From the NCBI GenBank assembly GCA_002376235.1, contig DFNX01000003.1:558001-622000 (forward strand): a DNA stretch of 64,000 bases, read 5' to 3'. Source of the stretch: Neorhizobium sp. UBA3556 (GTDB lineage Bacteria > Pseudomonadota > Alphaproteobacteria > Rhizobiales > Rhizobiaceae). The notes below the pieces were generated by a model. It saw nothing but the letters and a program-made list of their open reading frames with translations. It searched no databases and was not told the origin of the DNA. The translations under genes and the position numbers were made by a program. Positions 46,547-56,289 of this stretch are shown piece by piece. Position 1 is the stretch's first letter. Every line of letters begins with the position of its first letter.

Positions 46547-47278
46547 TCAGGCGTCGTCGCCCGTTTCTTCTTCCGATTGCTCTACCCTGCGGCCCTTGAA
46601 ATGCTTGGCGAGCAGGAACATCTCGACCGATTCCTGCCGCGACGAAGCGGGCTTTACGTGGATGACCTGCTTGAAATTCTTCTTCAACAGATCGAGCAGA
46701 TCCTTTTCCGTGCCGCCCTGGAACGTCTTTGCCAGGAAATGGCCGCCTTCGGCCAGAACCTCGATGGCGAAATGGGCTGCGACTTCGCACAGATGCATGG
46801 TGCGCAGATGGTCCGTCCGATGGTGGCCGGTGGTGGGCGCCGCCATGTCGGAAAGGACGAGATTGGGAACGCCGCCGATCGCCTCCTTCAGAAGCTCGGG
46901 CGCGCTATCATCGAGAAAGTCGAGCTGCAGAATCTTTACGCCCGGCAAGGGATCGACTTCGAGGAAGTCGATCGCGGCGACGCGCGGGTCTTCATCCGTC
47001 GAGTTCGTCACCTTGGCGGCGATCTGCGACCAACTGCCCGGTGCGGCGCCCAAATCGATGATGCGGCGAGCGCCTTTCAGGATCTGATGTTTTTCGTCGA
47101 TCTCCAAGAGCTTGAAAGCCGCGCGGGCGCGGTAACCTTCGAGCTTGGCCCGCTGGACGTAAGGATCGTTGATATGGCGCTCCAGCCAGCGGCGCGAGGA
47201 CGCCTTCAGCTTGCCCTTCTTGACCTTCTGGCCGAGCTTTCTGCCCGTTCTGTTTATTCCGACCGGTGTCTTCGTCAT
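46547..47278 (-). CDS. rlmE: 23S rRNA 2'-O-ribose methyltransferase (U2552)
   Basis: 243 aa, FtsJ/RrmJ family. It carries the K-D-K-E set: YRARAAFKLLEIDEKH (Lys), LVLSDMAAPTTGHHRTDH (Asp), HFLAKTFQGG (Lys) and SRQESVEMFLLAKHFK (Glu), with the SAM motif IIDLGAAPGSWSQIAA. A basic N-terminal tail of about 35 residues precedes the domain. Its ATG overlaps the ppx stop codon (ATGA), so expression is coupled to ppx. Confidence 0.96.
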   Translation of the reverse strand: MTKTPVGINRTGRKLGQKVKKGKLKASSRRWLERHINDPYVQRAKLEGYRARAAFKLLEIDEKHQILKGARRIIDLGAAPGSWSQIAAKVTNSTDEDPRVAAIDFLEVDPLPGVKILQLDFLDDSAPELLKEAIGGVPNLVLSDMAAPTTGHHRTDHLRTMHLCEVAAHFAIEVLAEGGHFLAKTFQGGTEKDLLDLLKKNFKQVIHVKPASSRQESVEMFLLAKHFKGRRVEQSEEETGDDA

Positions 47279-49017
47279 CGCCGTCTCAAAACCTCTCCGG
47301 AACCTGTCGACCCCGATCTGCGCGACCGCACACGCCGCCACACGCCATCATCTGCCATCATATCTGTCAAAAGCCCTTCGCGCAGCCCGCGATCGGCAAC
47401 CCGCATTCTGGGGCTTGGCCAACGCCTTCTGATCGCCTCCAGAATAGCGCAGCCGGCGAGTACGAGATCGGCCCGATCCGGCCCGATGCAGGGATTGGCA
47501 GCACGGCCGGCGAAATCCCACGAAAGCAGCTTTGCCTGCATGGCCGAGACTTCCGCATCCGACAGCCAGAGGCCATCGACCCGGCGGCGGTCATAACGCG
47601 GCAGATCGAGATGCACGCCGGCAAGCGTTGTCACCGTGCCCGACGTGCCGATCAGATGGAAATCGTAATCGGCGTTCGCATCCGCCGGCGGGCAATCGAA
47701 CCGCGTCAGCATGCCCTCAACTTCCGAAACCATGGCTTCGAAGACATCCGGCGTCACGTCGCGACCGCCATAGCGTTCCGACAGGGTGACGACGCCGACG
47801 GGAAGCGAGGTCCAGTGCGTGATGTGGTTGGCAAGCCTCGAGGAACGGTTGTCGCCAATCTTGATGACGGCGATTTCCGATGAGCCGCCGCCAATATCGA
47901 AAAGCACGATCGAGCGCGCCTCGCGGCCGACCAGCGACGAGCAGCCGGAAACGGCAAGCCGGGCTTCGGTTTCGCGGTCGATGATTTCCAGATCAAGCCC
48001 CGTCTCGGCAGTCACCCGCGCCAGAAACTCCTCGCCGTTTGCGGCGGCGCGGCAGGCTTCGGTGGCAATCAGCCGCATCTTGCGGATAGGCTTGGCAGAG
48101 AGCTTCAGCGCGCAGATGCGCAAAGCCTCTACGGCGCGGTCCATGGCATCGGTGGACAGACGGCCTGTGGCGGCAAGCCCCTCGCCCAGACGCACGATAC
48201 GCGAAAACGCATCGACGACGCGAAAATGGCCGGGCCTTGTCGGCTGGGCGATCAGCAGGCGGCAATTGTTGGTGCCGAGATCGAGCGCGGCATAAAGATC
48301 GTCATGGAAGGGAAGCGTTGCCTCGACGGAATGCAGCGCCGGGGTGATTGCGCCGCCATGTTCGGCAGACGGCATTGTGCGCGACAAAGCCGGCTGCGAT
48401 ACACCGTTGAGCGCGCTTTTTGCCTGCGTCAGCGGACGGCCCTGGAGGCCGCGGCCGCCACGGTTTTTCTTGCGGCGATCACGGCCCTTGCCGCCCTGGT
48501 TTTTCTCGCCCTGGCCCCTGCCACCGTGTCCTTTGCCATCCGGACCATTCTGCTGATGCGCACCGCCATGGGCATGCGCGCCGGTCTGACCCTGCACTGA
48601 GCCACCGCGACCATCGGCATGCGATCGTTCACCGGCATGCTGGATGGCATGATCGGCGTTTTTATCGGAATGGGATTTGGAACGCCTGCGCTTGCGTTTA
48701 CGCGCGGGCTGATCCTGTCTTGAGACATCGGATTTGGAGACATCGGATTTGGCGACATCGGGCTTGGCAGCATGGGGGCGTGCAGCATCGGGTTTTGCGA
48801 CGTCGCGTTTCCCCACGTCCTGTCGTGACAGGTCCTGCTTCTTTTCTGGGCGCGCGGCCGGGTCGGCCTGAGCGGCCGACGACGCGTGCAGGGAAGCCTT
48901 AGCATTGCGGTTTTTACCGCCACGCTTCCCTTTTCTGCGACGGGGCCGCTTTTCTGCCCCACGCTCTCCGGCCGACGCCCCGCCATCTGGCGGCATACGG
49001 CCGCTATCGGGGTCCAT
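47275..49017 (-). CDS. Ppx/GppA phosphatase with long disordered basic N terminus
   Basis: 580 aa from MDPDSGRMPPDGGASAGERG. Residues ~1-230 are low-complexity, Lys/Arg/Gly/Asp-rich: a KRPRRRKGKRGGKNRN block, tandem (K/R)xDV-type repeats (KPDVAKSDVSKSDVSRQD, from a 15-base DNA repeat near 48723-48790), then a Gly/Lys/Arg block with GRDRRKKNRGGRG. The C-terminal ~310 residues form a sugar-kinase/actin-fold Ppx/GppA domain: YAALDLGTNNCRLLIAQP, IATEACR, FDIGGGSSEIAVIKIG and LIGTSGTVTTLAGV. It would hydrolyse polyphosphate or (p)ppGpp; the basic region suggests RNA or ribosome binding. Overlaps rlmE. The start is uncertain (a further ATG at 49113). Confidence 0.88.
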   Translation of the reverse strand: MDPDSGRMPPDGGASAGERGAEKRPRRRKGKRGGKNRNAKASLHASSAAQADPAARPEKKQDLSRQDVGKRDVAKPDAARPHAAKPDVAKSDVSKSDVSRQDQPARKRKRRRSKSHSDKNADHAIQHAGERSHADGRGGSVQGQTGAHAHGGAHQQNGPDGKGHGGRGQGEKNQGGKGRDRRKKNRGGRGLQGRPLTQAKSALNGVSQPALSRTMPSAEHGGAITPALHSVEATLPFHDDLYAALDLGTNNCRLLIAQPTRPGHFRVVDAFSRIVRLGEGLAATGRLSTDAMDRAVEALRICALKLSAKPIRKMRLIATEACRAAANGEEFLARVTAETGLDLEIIDRETEARLAVSGCSSLVGREARSIVLFDIGGGSSEIAVIKIGDNRSSRLANHITHWTSLPVGVVTLSERYGGRDVTPDVFEAMVSEVEGMLTRFDCPPADANADYDFHLIGTSGTVTTLAGVHLDLPRYDRRRVDGLWLSDAEVSAMQAKLLSWDFAGRAANPCIGPDRADLVLAGCAILEAIRRRWPSPRMRVADRGLREGLLTDMMADDGVWRRVRSRRSGSTGSGEVLRRR

Positions 49018-49255
49018 TGGTCGTTCTATCCATTTCGCGGCGCACCGCCTGAAAAAAGCGTGCTGCTGCGTCTGATTGCTTCGTTGCCCCAAGGATAACA
49101 GCGCAAGGGCCATTCGCCAATGGCTTTTTCCCGGCGGCGGCCAAAAGTGGCGGAAGCGACGGTATGTGAATTTTTTCCGAAAAAACTATTTGCAAGTCGC
49201 GAACGTTTGGTTATAAGCGCCGCACACCGACGAGCCGACCAGTGGTCGCTCCTGC

Positions 49256-49329
49256 TGGGGAATAGTTCAACGGTAGAACGACGGACTCTGACTCCGTTAA
49301 TCTTGGTTCGAATCCAGGTTCCCCAGCCA
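49256..49329 (+). tRNA. tRNA-Gln (CTG anticodon)
   Basis: 74 bases with encoded CCA. Acceptor stem TGGGGAA/TTCCCCA, discriminator G and CCA; anticodon loop CTCTGAC between ACGGA and TCCGT gives anticodon CTG; T-arm TTGGTTCGAATCCAG. It stands alone between ppx and the pseudouridine synthase. No direct repeat of its 3' end was noticed downstream, so no integration scar. Confidence 0.97.
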
Positions 49330-49443
49330 ATCTTCTCCTTACATGTCACTTACGTTATCTTCATCAGGATGACTGCGCCTCAGTATGGCCTATCATATCC
49401 GCGGATCTGATAGCTTAGGCCGAATCGCTGCGCCGAAGTTGGC

Positions 49444-50274
49444 TCAACGCTTCGTTACGGATGCAGACTGGGCCTTTAGGCTTTTGAGCTCCTCCCCGCT
49501 CAACGCACGCACCGCCCCCTTTTCCAGATCCCCAAGCACAAGATCACCGATGGCGACGCGGATGAGGCGCAGAGTGGCGATGTTAAGTGCTTCGAGCATG
49601 CGGCGGATGTGGCGGTTCTTGCCTTCGTCCAGCTCGATCTCCAGCCAGGAATTCTTCTCGCCTTCGCGCAGTTTTATCGCGCGGCGGGCCTTCAGGATCT
49701 CGCCGTCCTGTTCGATACCTTTTGTCATTGCCTCCAGCATTGCCTCGTCGACGAGCGTGTCGATCTGGACGTGGTAGGTTTTCGCCACATGGGTTTCGGG
49801 ATCGAGGAGCGCGTTGGCGAATTGCGTGTCGTTGGTGAAGAGAAGCAGGCCTTCGCTTGCCTTGTCCAGCCGGCCAACGGGGGAGAGGTGGGGCTGGTCG
49901 TGGCCTTTCAGGCAATCGAATACGGTCGGGCGGCCTTCGGGGTCGTGGCGGGTGGTGACGAGGCCGCGGGGTTTGTTGAGCATCAGATAAACCGGCGCTT
50001 CGGCAGCAACCTTTTTGCCATCGACGGCGAGTTTCGCGGTATCGAGGTCGATCCAGGCTTCGGTATCGCTGACGGTGCGGCCGTTAACGCTGACCTGGCC
50101 GGCACGGATCAATTCCTCGGCTTGGGTACGTGAGCAGAAGCCGAGTTTCGACAACGCACGCGGGAGCGTGACGCGCTTGCCGGAGGATGGCACGGCGGGT
50201 TTGCGGGTGGGAGAAGCCGGCGGCCGGCGGGTTTGTGTTGATTTGGGGCGTCGGGGCTTTTCGTTCATTTTCAC
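49444..50274 (-). CDS. rRNA pseudouridine synthase, RsuA/RluB/RluF family
   Basis: 276 aa. A basic N-terminal tail of about 35 residues, an S4 domain (RVTLPRALSKLGFCSRTQAE then ELIRAGQVSVNG), and the catalytic domain with GRLDKASEGLLLFTND (catalytic Asp) and ELDEGKNRHIRRMLEAL. The exact target uridine (16S or 23S) cannot be told from sequence alone. Confidence 0.93.
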   Translation of the reverse strand: MKMNEKPRRPKSTQTRRPPASPTRKPAVPSSGKRVTLPRALSKLGFCSRTQAEELIRAGQVSVNGRTVSDTEAWIDLDTAKLAVDGKKVAAEAPVYLMLNKPRGLVTTRHDPEGRPTVFDCLKGHDQPHLSPVGRLDKASEGLLLFTNDTQFANALLDPETHVAKTYHVQIDTLVDEAMLEAMTKGIEQDGEILKARRAIKLREGEKNSWLEIELDEGKNRHIRRMLEALNIATLRLIRVAIGDLVLGDLEKGAVRALSGEELKSLKAQSASVTKR

Positions 50275-50459
50275 ACTGTTCCTGCCGACACGATAACGCT
50301 CTCACTTGCCTATGAGTTTGCGGCGCCTTCCACTCGATAAGAGGAGTTGCACGATGCTACCTGTTGACCCATCCGCCCTTGCCATTCTATGCCCGGCTTC
50401 GTCCAGTCCTATATGGTGTGGACATGATCAAAACCCAGTTGTGACGAAGAGAGACGCCG

Positions 50460-51374
50460 GTGAGCCAGGATAACATTACGACAGACCTCGTGACGCTGCG
50501 CGACTACTGGCGATATGCGATCTCCCGTTTCAATGCGGCGGAGCTTGGTTACGGTCACGGTACAACGACAGCGGGGGACGATGCGGCGTTTCTGCTGCTC
50601 GACAGCCTGAACCTGCCGATCGATACGCTCGATCCGTTTCTCGATGCGCGGCTTCTGCCATCCGAGCGCAAGCTGCTTTCCGAGCGGATCGAGACGCGGG
50701 TAACGACGCGCAAGCCATCCTCCTATATTACCGGCCATTCCTATATTCAGGGCGTGCGCTTCCATGTCGACGAGCGGGTGATCGTGCCGCGGTCGCATAT
50801 CGGCGAGATCCTGTTTTCCGAATATCTGGGCGAACAGGGTTCCGCCTACCTGCCGGATCCTTTCATGGTGGAAAGCGCTGTCGATATCTGCACCGGTTCG
50901 GGCTGCCTTGCAGTGCTTGCGGCAAAGTTCTTCCCCAATGCGGCGATCGATGCCGTAGATCTTTCGGCCGATGCGCTGGAAGTGGCGAAGATCAATGTAG
51001 CCGAGCATGAGGTCGAGGAGCAGGTGTCGCTTTATCAGGGCGATCTGTTTGCGCCGCTCAAGGGCAAGACCTATGACCTGATCATCACCAACCCGCCCTA
51101 TGTCGACCACGCCTCGATGGCAGGTTTTCCGGCCGAGCATCAGGCAGAGCCTGCAATGGCGCATGATGGCGGCGAGGACGGGCTCGATCTGGTGCGCCAG
51201 ATCCTCGATCAGGCCGGCGACTATCTGAACCCTGAAGGCGGGATGATCTGCGAGATCGGTTCGGGCCGGGAAATCCTCGAAGAGGAATATCCGCATCTGG
51301 AATTCCTCTGGCTGGAAACTGCGGAATCACAGGATGCCGTATTCTGGATTTCGGCCGAAGCGCTGAAGGGCTAA
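50460..51374 (+). CDS. prmB: Ribosomal protein L3 glutamine methyltransferase
   Basis: 304 aa, N5-glutamine methyltransferase of the HemK/PrmB group. Starts with GTG (GAAGAGAGAC upstream). SAM motif SAVDICTGSGCLAVLAAKFF and the catalytic loop DLIITNPPYVDHASM; the ordering SxPPY-like NPPYVD is that of PrmB/PrmC. The SYITGHSYIQGVRFHVDERV segment is typical of PrmB. Confidence 0.9.
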   Translation: MSQDNITTDLVTLRDYWRYAISRFNAAELGYGHGTTTAGDDAAFLLLDSLNLPIDTLDPFLDARLLPSERKLLSERIETRVTTRKPSSYITGHSYIQGVRFHVDERVIVPRSHIGEILFSEYLGEQGSAYLPDPFMVESAVDICTGSGCLAVLAAKFFPNAAIDAVDLSADALEVAKINVAEHEVEEQVSLYQGDLFAPLKGKTYDLIITNPPYVDHASMAGFPAEHQAEPAMAHDGGEDGLDLVRQILDQAGDYLNPEGGMICEIGSGREILEEEYPHLEFLWLETAESQDAVFWISAEALKG

Positions 51375-51462
51375 GCCACCGCCATTTCGCTATTTTTCGT
51401 TTGCGCGACGATCACCGGGGCGGCATGTTCCGGTGATCGGGTGCGTGTGGAGACGAAAGATC

Positions 51463-52713
51463 ATGGCGGCTGCGGATGTCATCGTGCTTGGAGCCGGGAT
51501 TGTCGGCATTTCGACGGCGCTGCAGCTTGCCCGGCGCGGCAAGGCGGTAGCTCTCGTCGACCGGGGCGAGCCGGGGCGCGAAACCTCTTATGGCAATGCC
51601 GGACTTATCCAGCGCGAAGGGGTCGTGCCTTACGGCTTTCCGCAGCAGTTCGGCCAGATATTGCGCAATGCCATGAACAACCGGATCGACTCGCATTTTC
51701 ACTGGCGGGCGCTGCCTTCCGTCTCTTCCTTCCTGGCGAAATACTGGTGGCACTCGAACCTTTCCCGCCACCAGCTGATCGCTCGCGCCTATGCGCCTTT
51801 GATCGAGCATTCGGTCTCCACTCATAATGAGTTGATCAATGAAGCGGGCGCGCAAGCGCTGATTGCCAAGGATGGCTGGACGGAGCTTTTTCGCACACCG
51901 GCCAAACGGGATGGCGAGCTTCGCGAGGCCGAAAGGCTGGCTCGCGAATACGGCGTGGCGTTCGAGGCGCTTTCGCCCAACGATCTGGCCGCACGGGAGC
52001 CGCATCTTTCTCAAGGTTTTGCCGGTGCGCTGCGCTGGGAAGATCCGTGGTCGGTCAAGGACCCACTGGCGTTGAGCCAGGCCTATCTGCGGCTGTTCGA
52101 AAAATTTGGCGGCAAGGTGCTGAAGGGCGATGCACGCAGCCTTTCGAAAACGACGACCGGATGGCGGGTCGTTGCAGGGGACGGCACGGTGGAGGCGAAG
52201 GACGTGGTCGTAGCGCTCGGGCCATGGTCGGATGTGGTGACGAAACCGCTGGGCTACAATTTCCTCGTCGGGGTGAAGCGCGGTTATCACATGCATTACG
52301 CGCCGAAGGGCAATGCGACGCTCAACGGCTGGCTGCTGGATGCGGAGCGCGGTTATCTGCTGGCGCCGATGAACCAGGGGATCAGGCTGACGACCGGAGC
52401 GGAATTTGCCCGCCGCGATGCACCGAAGACACCGGTGCAGTTGGCCCGCGCGGAAGCCGTGGCAAAGCAGGTCTTTCCACTTGGCGAAAGGCTGGACAAG
52501 GAGCCGTGGATGGGGGCGCGGCCGTGCACGCCGGACATGATGCCGGTGATCGGCAAGGCACCGCGGCATGAGGGAATGTGGTTCGCTTTCGGACACGCGC
52601 ATCACGGGCTGACGCTCGGGCCAGTGACCGGCCAGGTGATCGCCGAGGCGATTTTGGGTGAGAAGACGCTGATCGACATTTCGGCCTATCGGCCGGAGCG
52701 GTTCAACATCTGA
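51463..52713 (+). CDS. FAD-dependent D-amino acid dehydrogenase-like oxidoreductase
   Basis: 416 aa. The N terminus AAADVIVLGAGIVGISTALQ is the FAD dinucleotide fold (GxGxxG), followed by GETSYGNAGLI-type motif (RETSYGNAGLIQREGVVP) of DadA-family enzymes. The C terminus MGARPCTPDMMPVIG... FGHAHHGLTLGPVTGQ is also DadA-like. It probably oxidises D-amino acids or a related amine. GGAGACGAAAGATC precedes the ATG. It precedes the puu-like genes, but a 242-base gap with no clear promoter separates them. Confidence 0.85.
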   Translation: MAAADVIVLGAGIVGISTALQLARRGKAVALVDRGEPGRETSYGNAGLIQREGVVPYGFPQQFGQILRNAMNNRIDSHFHWRALPSVSSFLAKYWWHSNLSRHQLIARAYAPLIEHSVSTHNELINEAGAQALIAKDGWTELFRTPAKRDGELREAERLAREYGVAFEALSPNDLAAREPHLSQGFAGALRWEDPWSVKDPLALSQAYLRLFEKFGGKVLKGDARSLSKTTTGWRVVAGDGTVEAKDVVVALGPWSDVVTKPLGYNFLVGVKRGYHMHYAPKGNATLNGWLLDAERGYLLAPMNQGIRLTTGAEFARRDAPKTPVQLARAEAVAKQVFPLGERLDKEPWMGARPCTPDMMPVIGKAPRHEGMWFAFGHAHHGLTLGPVTGQVIAEAILGEKTLIDISAYRPERFNI

Positions 52714-52955
52714 GGTTTTTGGGCCTGAGGAGCGATCACAGGCGACGGGCTGGCTTTTGGCAAAAAGCCGGGTTAGGCTTGCCTCAACAATCAAAGGGAA
52801 CGATGCCCGAATGATCGCCCCCGATCTACCGGGCCGACATGACAATGGCACGTTATCTCATCTACGACGCCAGATTTCTCGACCGTTAGCGCGTCTCGCT
52901 GCAGGCGTGAACGGGCATTTTTCGCCCCGGGTTCGGTTAGATTTTCTGGTGTTTC

Positions 52956-54314
52956 ATGAATGATGTTGCCGACGCAAAAAGCTTTTTCGATGCCAATCCC
53001 GATATCGAGGTTCTCGAAGCCTTCGTGATCGATGCGAACGGTGTTCCGCGGGGAAAATGGATACCGCGCGAACGGGCTCTCGACGTGCTCGAAAAAGGCA
53101 TGGCGATGCCACGCTCGGTCTATGCGCTCGATGTCTGGGGCCGCGACGTCAATGCCGCCGGACTGGCGCAGGGAACCGGCGATCCGGACGGGCTATGCTT
53201 TCCGATCCCCGGCACGCTTTCGCGGATCAACTGGCTCACCCGGCCGACGGCGCAGGTTCTGCTCGGCATGCGCGATCCGGACGGTTCGGGCTTTTACGGC
53301 GATCCGCGGCAGGTGCTGGCCAATGTGCTGAAAGGCTTTTCGAAGATCGGGCTGACGCCGGTGGTGGCGACGGAACTGGAATTCTACCTGATCGACCCTC
53401 TGCGCTCAGCGCTCGATCCTGTGCGGCCGCCGAATTCGCGCGAGGGGCGCTGGCATACGGGCCAGACGCAGGTGCTTTCCATTTCCGAGCTGCAGGATTT
53501 CGAAGAGGTCTTTCACGGCATCGCCAGTGCGGCAAGGGCGCAAGGCATACCGGCCGACATGGTGGTGCGCGAAAACGGCCCCGGCCAATATGAAATCAAC
53601 CTCAACCATGTGCCGGATGCACTGAGAGCGGCTGATTATGCGGTGCTTTTAAAGCGGATCGTCAAGGGTGTGGCGCGCGCCAATGACCTCGACGCGACCT
53701 TCATGGCGAAACCCTATGGCATGCAGGCAGGAAGCGGCATGCATGTGCATTTCTCGCTGATCGATGAGGCGGGCCAAAATGTCTATGCCGGCGAGGACGG
53801 TCCTTCAGAAATGCTGTTCCATTCAGTCGGCGGCCTGCTGGAGAATATGGGGGAGAGCATGGCGGTGTTTGCGCCGCATGCCAATTCCTACCGGCGGCTT
53901 CGTCCATCCGAACATGCACCGACCTATGCATCCTGGGGGTTCGACAACCGATCGGCGGCTGTGCGGGTGATCACCGCTTCGAAGCCAGCAACGCGGATCG
54001 AGCACCGGGTGGCAGGCGCTGACGTGAACCCCTATCTGGCGCTTGCGATGATCCTCAATGCCGCACTTTCCGGCATCAAGGAGAAGCGCAATCCGGGCGG
54101 GGCGATTACCGGCGACGAGCACGCGATCAATCATGATCCGCTGCCGACCAACTGGGATTATGCACTGCGGCAGTTTGCCCGATCCACTTTCGCCTATGCC
54201 ACACTCGGCCCGAAATACCGGTCGCTTTATAGTGCCTGCAAGGCACAGGAACTGGCCGAGTTTTCGCTGCGCGTCACCGACGTGGAATATGACGCCTATA
54301 TAAGGACGGTATGA
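52956..54314 (+). CDS. Glutamine synthetase family, gamma-glutamylputrescine synthetase-like
   Basis: 452 aa. GS catalytic motifs are present: the N-terminal beta-grasp part, GIGPVVATELEFYLID-like Mg region (TELEFYLI), GPGQYEINLNH and MAKPYGMQAGSGMHVHFSLI. The protein is a GS-III/PuuA-type ligase, not housekeeping GlnA (no adenylylation Tyr site of the usual form). With a PuuB-like oxidase four bases downstream it most likely attaches glutamate to putrescine or a similar amine. Other amines are possible. Confidence 0.85.
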   Translation: MNDVADAKSFFDANPDIEVLEAFVIDANGVPRGKWIPRERALDVLEKGMAMPRSVYALDVWGRDVNAAGLAQGTGDPDGLCFPIPGTLSRINWLTRPTAQVLLGMRDPDGSGFYGDPRQVLANVLKGFSKIGLTPVVATELEFYLIDPLRSALDPVRPPNSREGRWHTGQTQVLSISELQDFEEVFHGIASAARAQGIPADMVVRENGPGQYEINLNHVPDALRAADYAVLLKRIVKGVARANDLDATFMAKPYGMQAGSGMHVHFSLIDEAGQNVYAGEDGPSEMLFHSVGGLLENMGESMAVFAPHANSYRRLRPSEHAPTYASWGFDNRSAAVRVITASKPATRIEHRVAGADVNPYLALAMILNAALSGIKEKRNPGGAITGDEHAINHDPLPTNWDYALRQFARSTFAYATLGPKYRSLYSACKAQELAEFSLRVTDVEYDAYIRTV

Positions 54315-54315
54315 G

Positions 54316-55620
54316 ATGACGTTTCGAGACAGCGCCACCAATCCCGGCCATACCGGATCCTGGTATGCGGCAAGTGCCAATGACAAACGCGTGCGCCCTG
54401 CCCTTGCCGGCGATATCGAGTCCGATGTCTGCATCATCGGCGCCGGCTTTACCGGCATATCGGCGGCGCTGGAGCTATCGGAGCGCGGGTTTTCGGTCGT
54501 GGTGCTGGAGGCTGAACGGATCGGTTTCGGTGCGTCCGGGCGGAATGGCGGGCAGATCGTCAACGGTTACAGCCGCGATCTGGAGACAATTGCCGGGCGC
54601 TACGGCAAGGACAAGGCGATCGAGCTCGGAAAGATGTCGCTCGAAGGCGGCAATATCATCCGCGAACGGGTGGCTAAATATGCGATCGACTGCGACCTCG
54701 AACATGGCGGCTTCTTTGCCGCTTTTACCGACAAGCAGATCCGCGAGATGGAGCATCACAAGGCCGACTGGCAGCGCCATGGGCATCATGGGCTGGAAAT
54801 GGTGTCGAAGGCCGATGTCTCAAAATATGTGAAGACCGACCGCTATGCCGGCGGGATGATCGACAAGCTCGGCGGGCATATCCATCCGCTCAACCTCGTG
54901 CTTGGCGAGGCACGCGCGGTGGAAAACCTTGGTGCGAAGATTTTTGAAGGCTCGCGGGTGATTGCGGTCGACACCGACAAGGCGCGGCCTGTCGTCAGCA
55001 CGGGAGCGGGTTCGGTGACGGCCTCTTATGTGTTGATCTGCGGCAATGCCTATCTGGCGCCGCTTTTCCCGCAGGTGCATGGGCGGATGATGCCGGTATC
55101 GAGCCAGGTGATGGTTACGGAACCGCTCGAGGCCTCGCTGATCGAGGATCTGCTGCCGGCCAATTACTGCGTCGAGGATGCCAACTACATTCTCGACTAC
55201 TACCGCCGCACCGCAGACAACCGGCTGCTTTATGGCGGCGGTATCGGTTATGGCGGCAATGATCCGAAAAACCTTACCGGCGTGATCCGCCCCAACATGC
55301 TGAAGACGTTTCCGCAGTTGGAGGACACGAAGATCGATCATGCCTGGAGCGGCAATTTCGCGCTGACGCTGACCCGCATTCCACATATGGGGAAACTGTC
55401 GGACAAGGTCTATTTTTCCCATGGCGACAGCGGCCATGGAGTGACAACGACGCATCTTCTGGGAAAGATACTCGGCGAGGCCGTGGCCGGCCATGCCGAG
55501 CGTTTCGATGTCTGGGCATCGCTGCCCAACCTGCCCTTCCCCGGTGGCCGCATGTTCCGCGTGCCGCTGACGGCACTTGGCGCATGGTATTACGGGCTCA
55601 GGGACAAGCTGGGCGTCTGA
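54316..55620 (+). CDS. Gamma-glutamylputrescine oxidase-like flavoprotein
   Basis: 434 aa, FAD oxidoreductase of the OrdL/PuuB type. FAD fold SDVCIIGAGFTGISAALELS, then GFGASGRNGGQIVNGYSRDL (covalent/FAD region) and a C-terminal FSHGDSGHGVTTTHLLGKI. It starts one base after the puuA-like stop codon, so the two are one translational unit that would turn putrescine into a gamma-glutamyl aldehyde. Confidence 0.88.
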   Translation: MTFRDSATNPGHTGSWYAASANDKRVRPALAGDIESDVCIIGAGFTGISAALELSERGFSVVVLEAERIGFGASGRNGGQIVNGYSRDLETIAGRYGKDKAIELGKMSLEGGNIIRERVAKYAIDCDLEHGGFFAAFTDKQIREMEHHKADWQRHGHHGLEMVSKADVSKYVKTDRYAGGMIDKLGGHIHPLNLVLGEARAVENLGAKIFEGSRVIAVDTDKARPVVSTGAGSVTASYVLICGNAYLAPLFPQVHGRMMPVSSQVMVTEPLEASLIEDLLPANYCVEDANYILDYYRRTADNRLLYGGGIGYGGNDPKNLTGVIRPNMLKTFPQLEDTKIDHAWSGNFALTLTRIPHMGKLSDKVYFSHGDSGHGVTTTHLLGKILGEAVAGHAERFDVWASLPNLPFPGGRMFRVPLTALGAWYYGLRDKLGV

Positions 55621-55632
55621 GGCTTTCCCGCC

Positions 55633-56289
55633 TTACGCCAAAGCTTCGGGGAAACGTCCCTTGAGAAAATAGGTCGCGTGGGTGCGCACGATCGACTTGA
55701 ACTGGGCCGAAATTTGCGCGGCTTCTGCCGGGGACATAAGCGCCAGACGCAGCGTTGCACCCGCCATGTGGAACATGACGAACAAGGTCTGTGCATAGCT
55801 TTCGCGCAGCGGTTCAGCGACGAAGTGCTGGGTGAGCTGATAAAAGCCTTCCGCCTGAGCCCGCGTTTCGGCGATATCGAGATCAGCCAAGGTCTTGTCG
55901 GCCTGGATGGCGTTCAGGAGGTCCTGAGTGGACGGCTCCTGGCGCATGCGCTCGTAATACATGTCGAACAGATCGTCAGTCGCTTTCAGGGCGTCATCTG
56001 CGGTATCGATGCTGGAAACATGGCCGGCAATCAATTCGCGAACCTCTTCGACATAAAGCTCATAGAGCATGGCGATGATGGCCGACTTGTTGGGGAAATA
56101 CTGGTAGACCGAAGCGATGGGACCGCCGGAAAGCGATGCGATCTCCTTCATGGTGACGGCATCGATGCCCTTCTGACCGATCAGTTCCTTCGCAACCTTC
56201 AGGATCTCGCCGATACGCTCACGACTTCTTTCCTGTTTCGGCACCCGGCGAAGCGCGGCACGTCCCGCGCCCTGACTCGACTCCTGCAT
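55633..56289 (-). CDS. TetR family transcriptional regulator
   Basis: 218 aa from MQESSQGAGRAALRRVPKQE. HTH: VAKELIGQKGIDAVTMKEIA then SLSGGPIASVYQYFPNKSAI. AAGGGATCGC precedes this ATG; an ATG nine codons earlier (56316) is possible. It converges on the putrescine genes and lies within 13 bases of puuB; it may control them or gntK/others. Confidence 0.87.
   Translation of the reverse strand: MQESSQGAGRAALRRVPKQERSRERIGEILKVAKELIGQKGIDAVTMKEIASLSGGPIASVYQYFPNKSAIIAMLYELYVEEVRELIAGHVSSIDTADDALKATDDLFDMYYERMRQEPSTQDLLNAIQADKTLADLDIAETRAQAEGFYQLTQHFVAEPLRESYAQTLFVMFHMAGATLRLALMSPAEAAQISAQFKSIVRTHATYFLKGRFPEALA

Noticed and set aside
49256..49329. tRNA-Gln as an integration site for a mobile element
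   Set aside because: No integrase, direct repeat of the tRNA end or foreign-looking genes follow.
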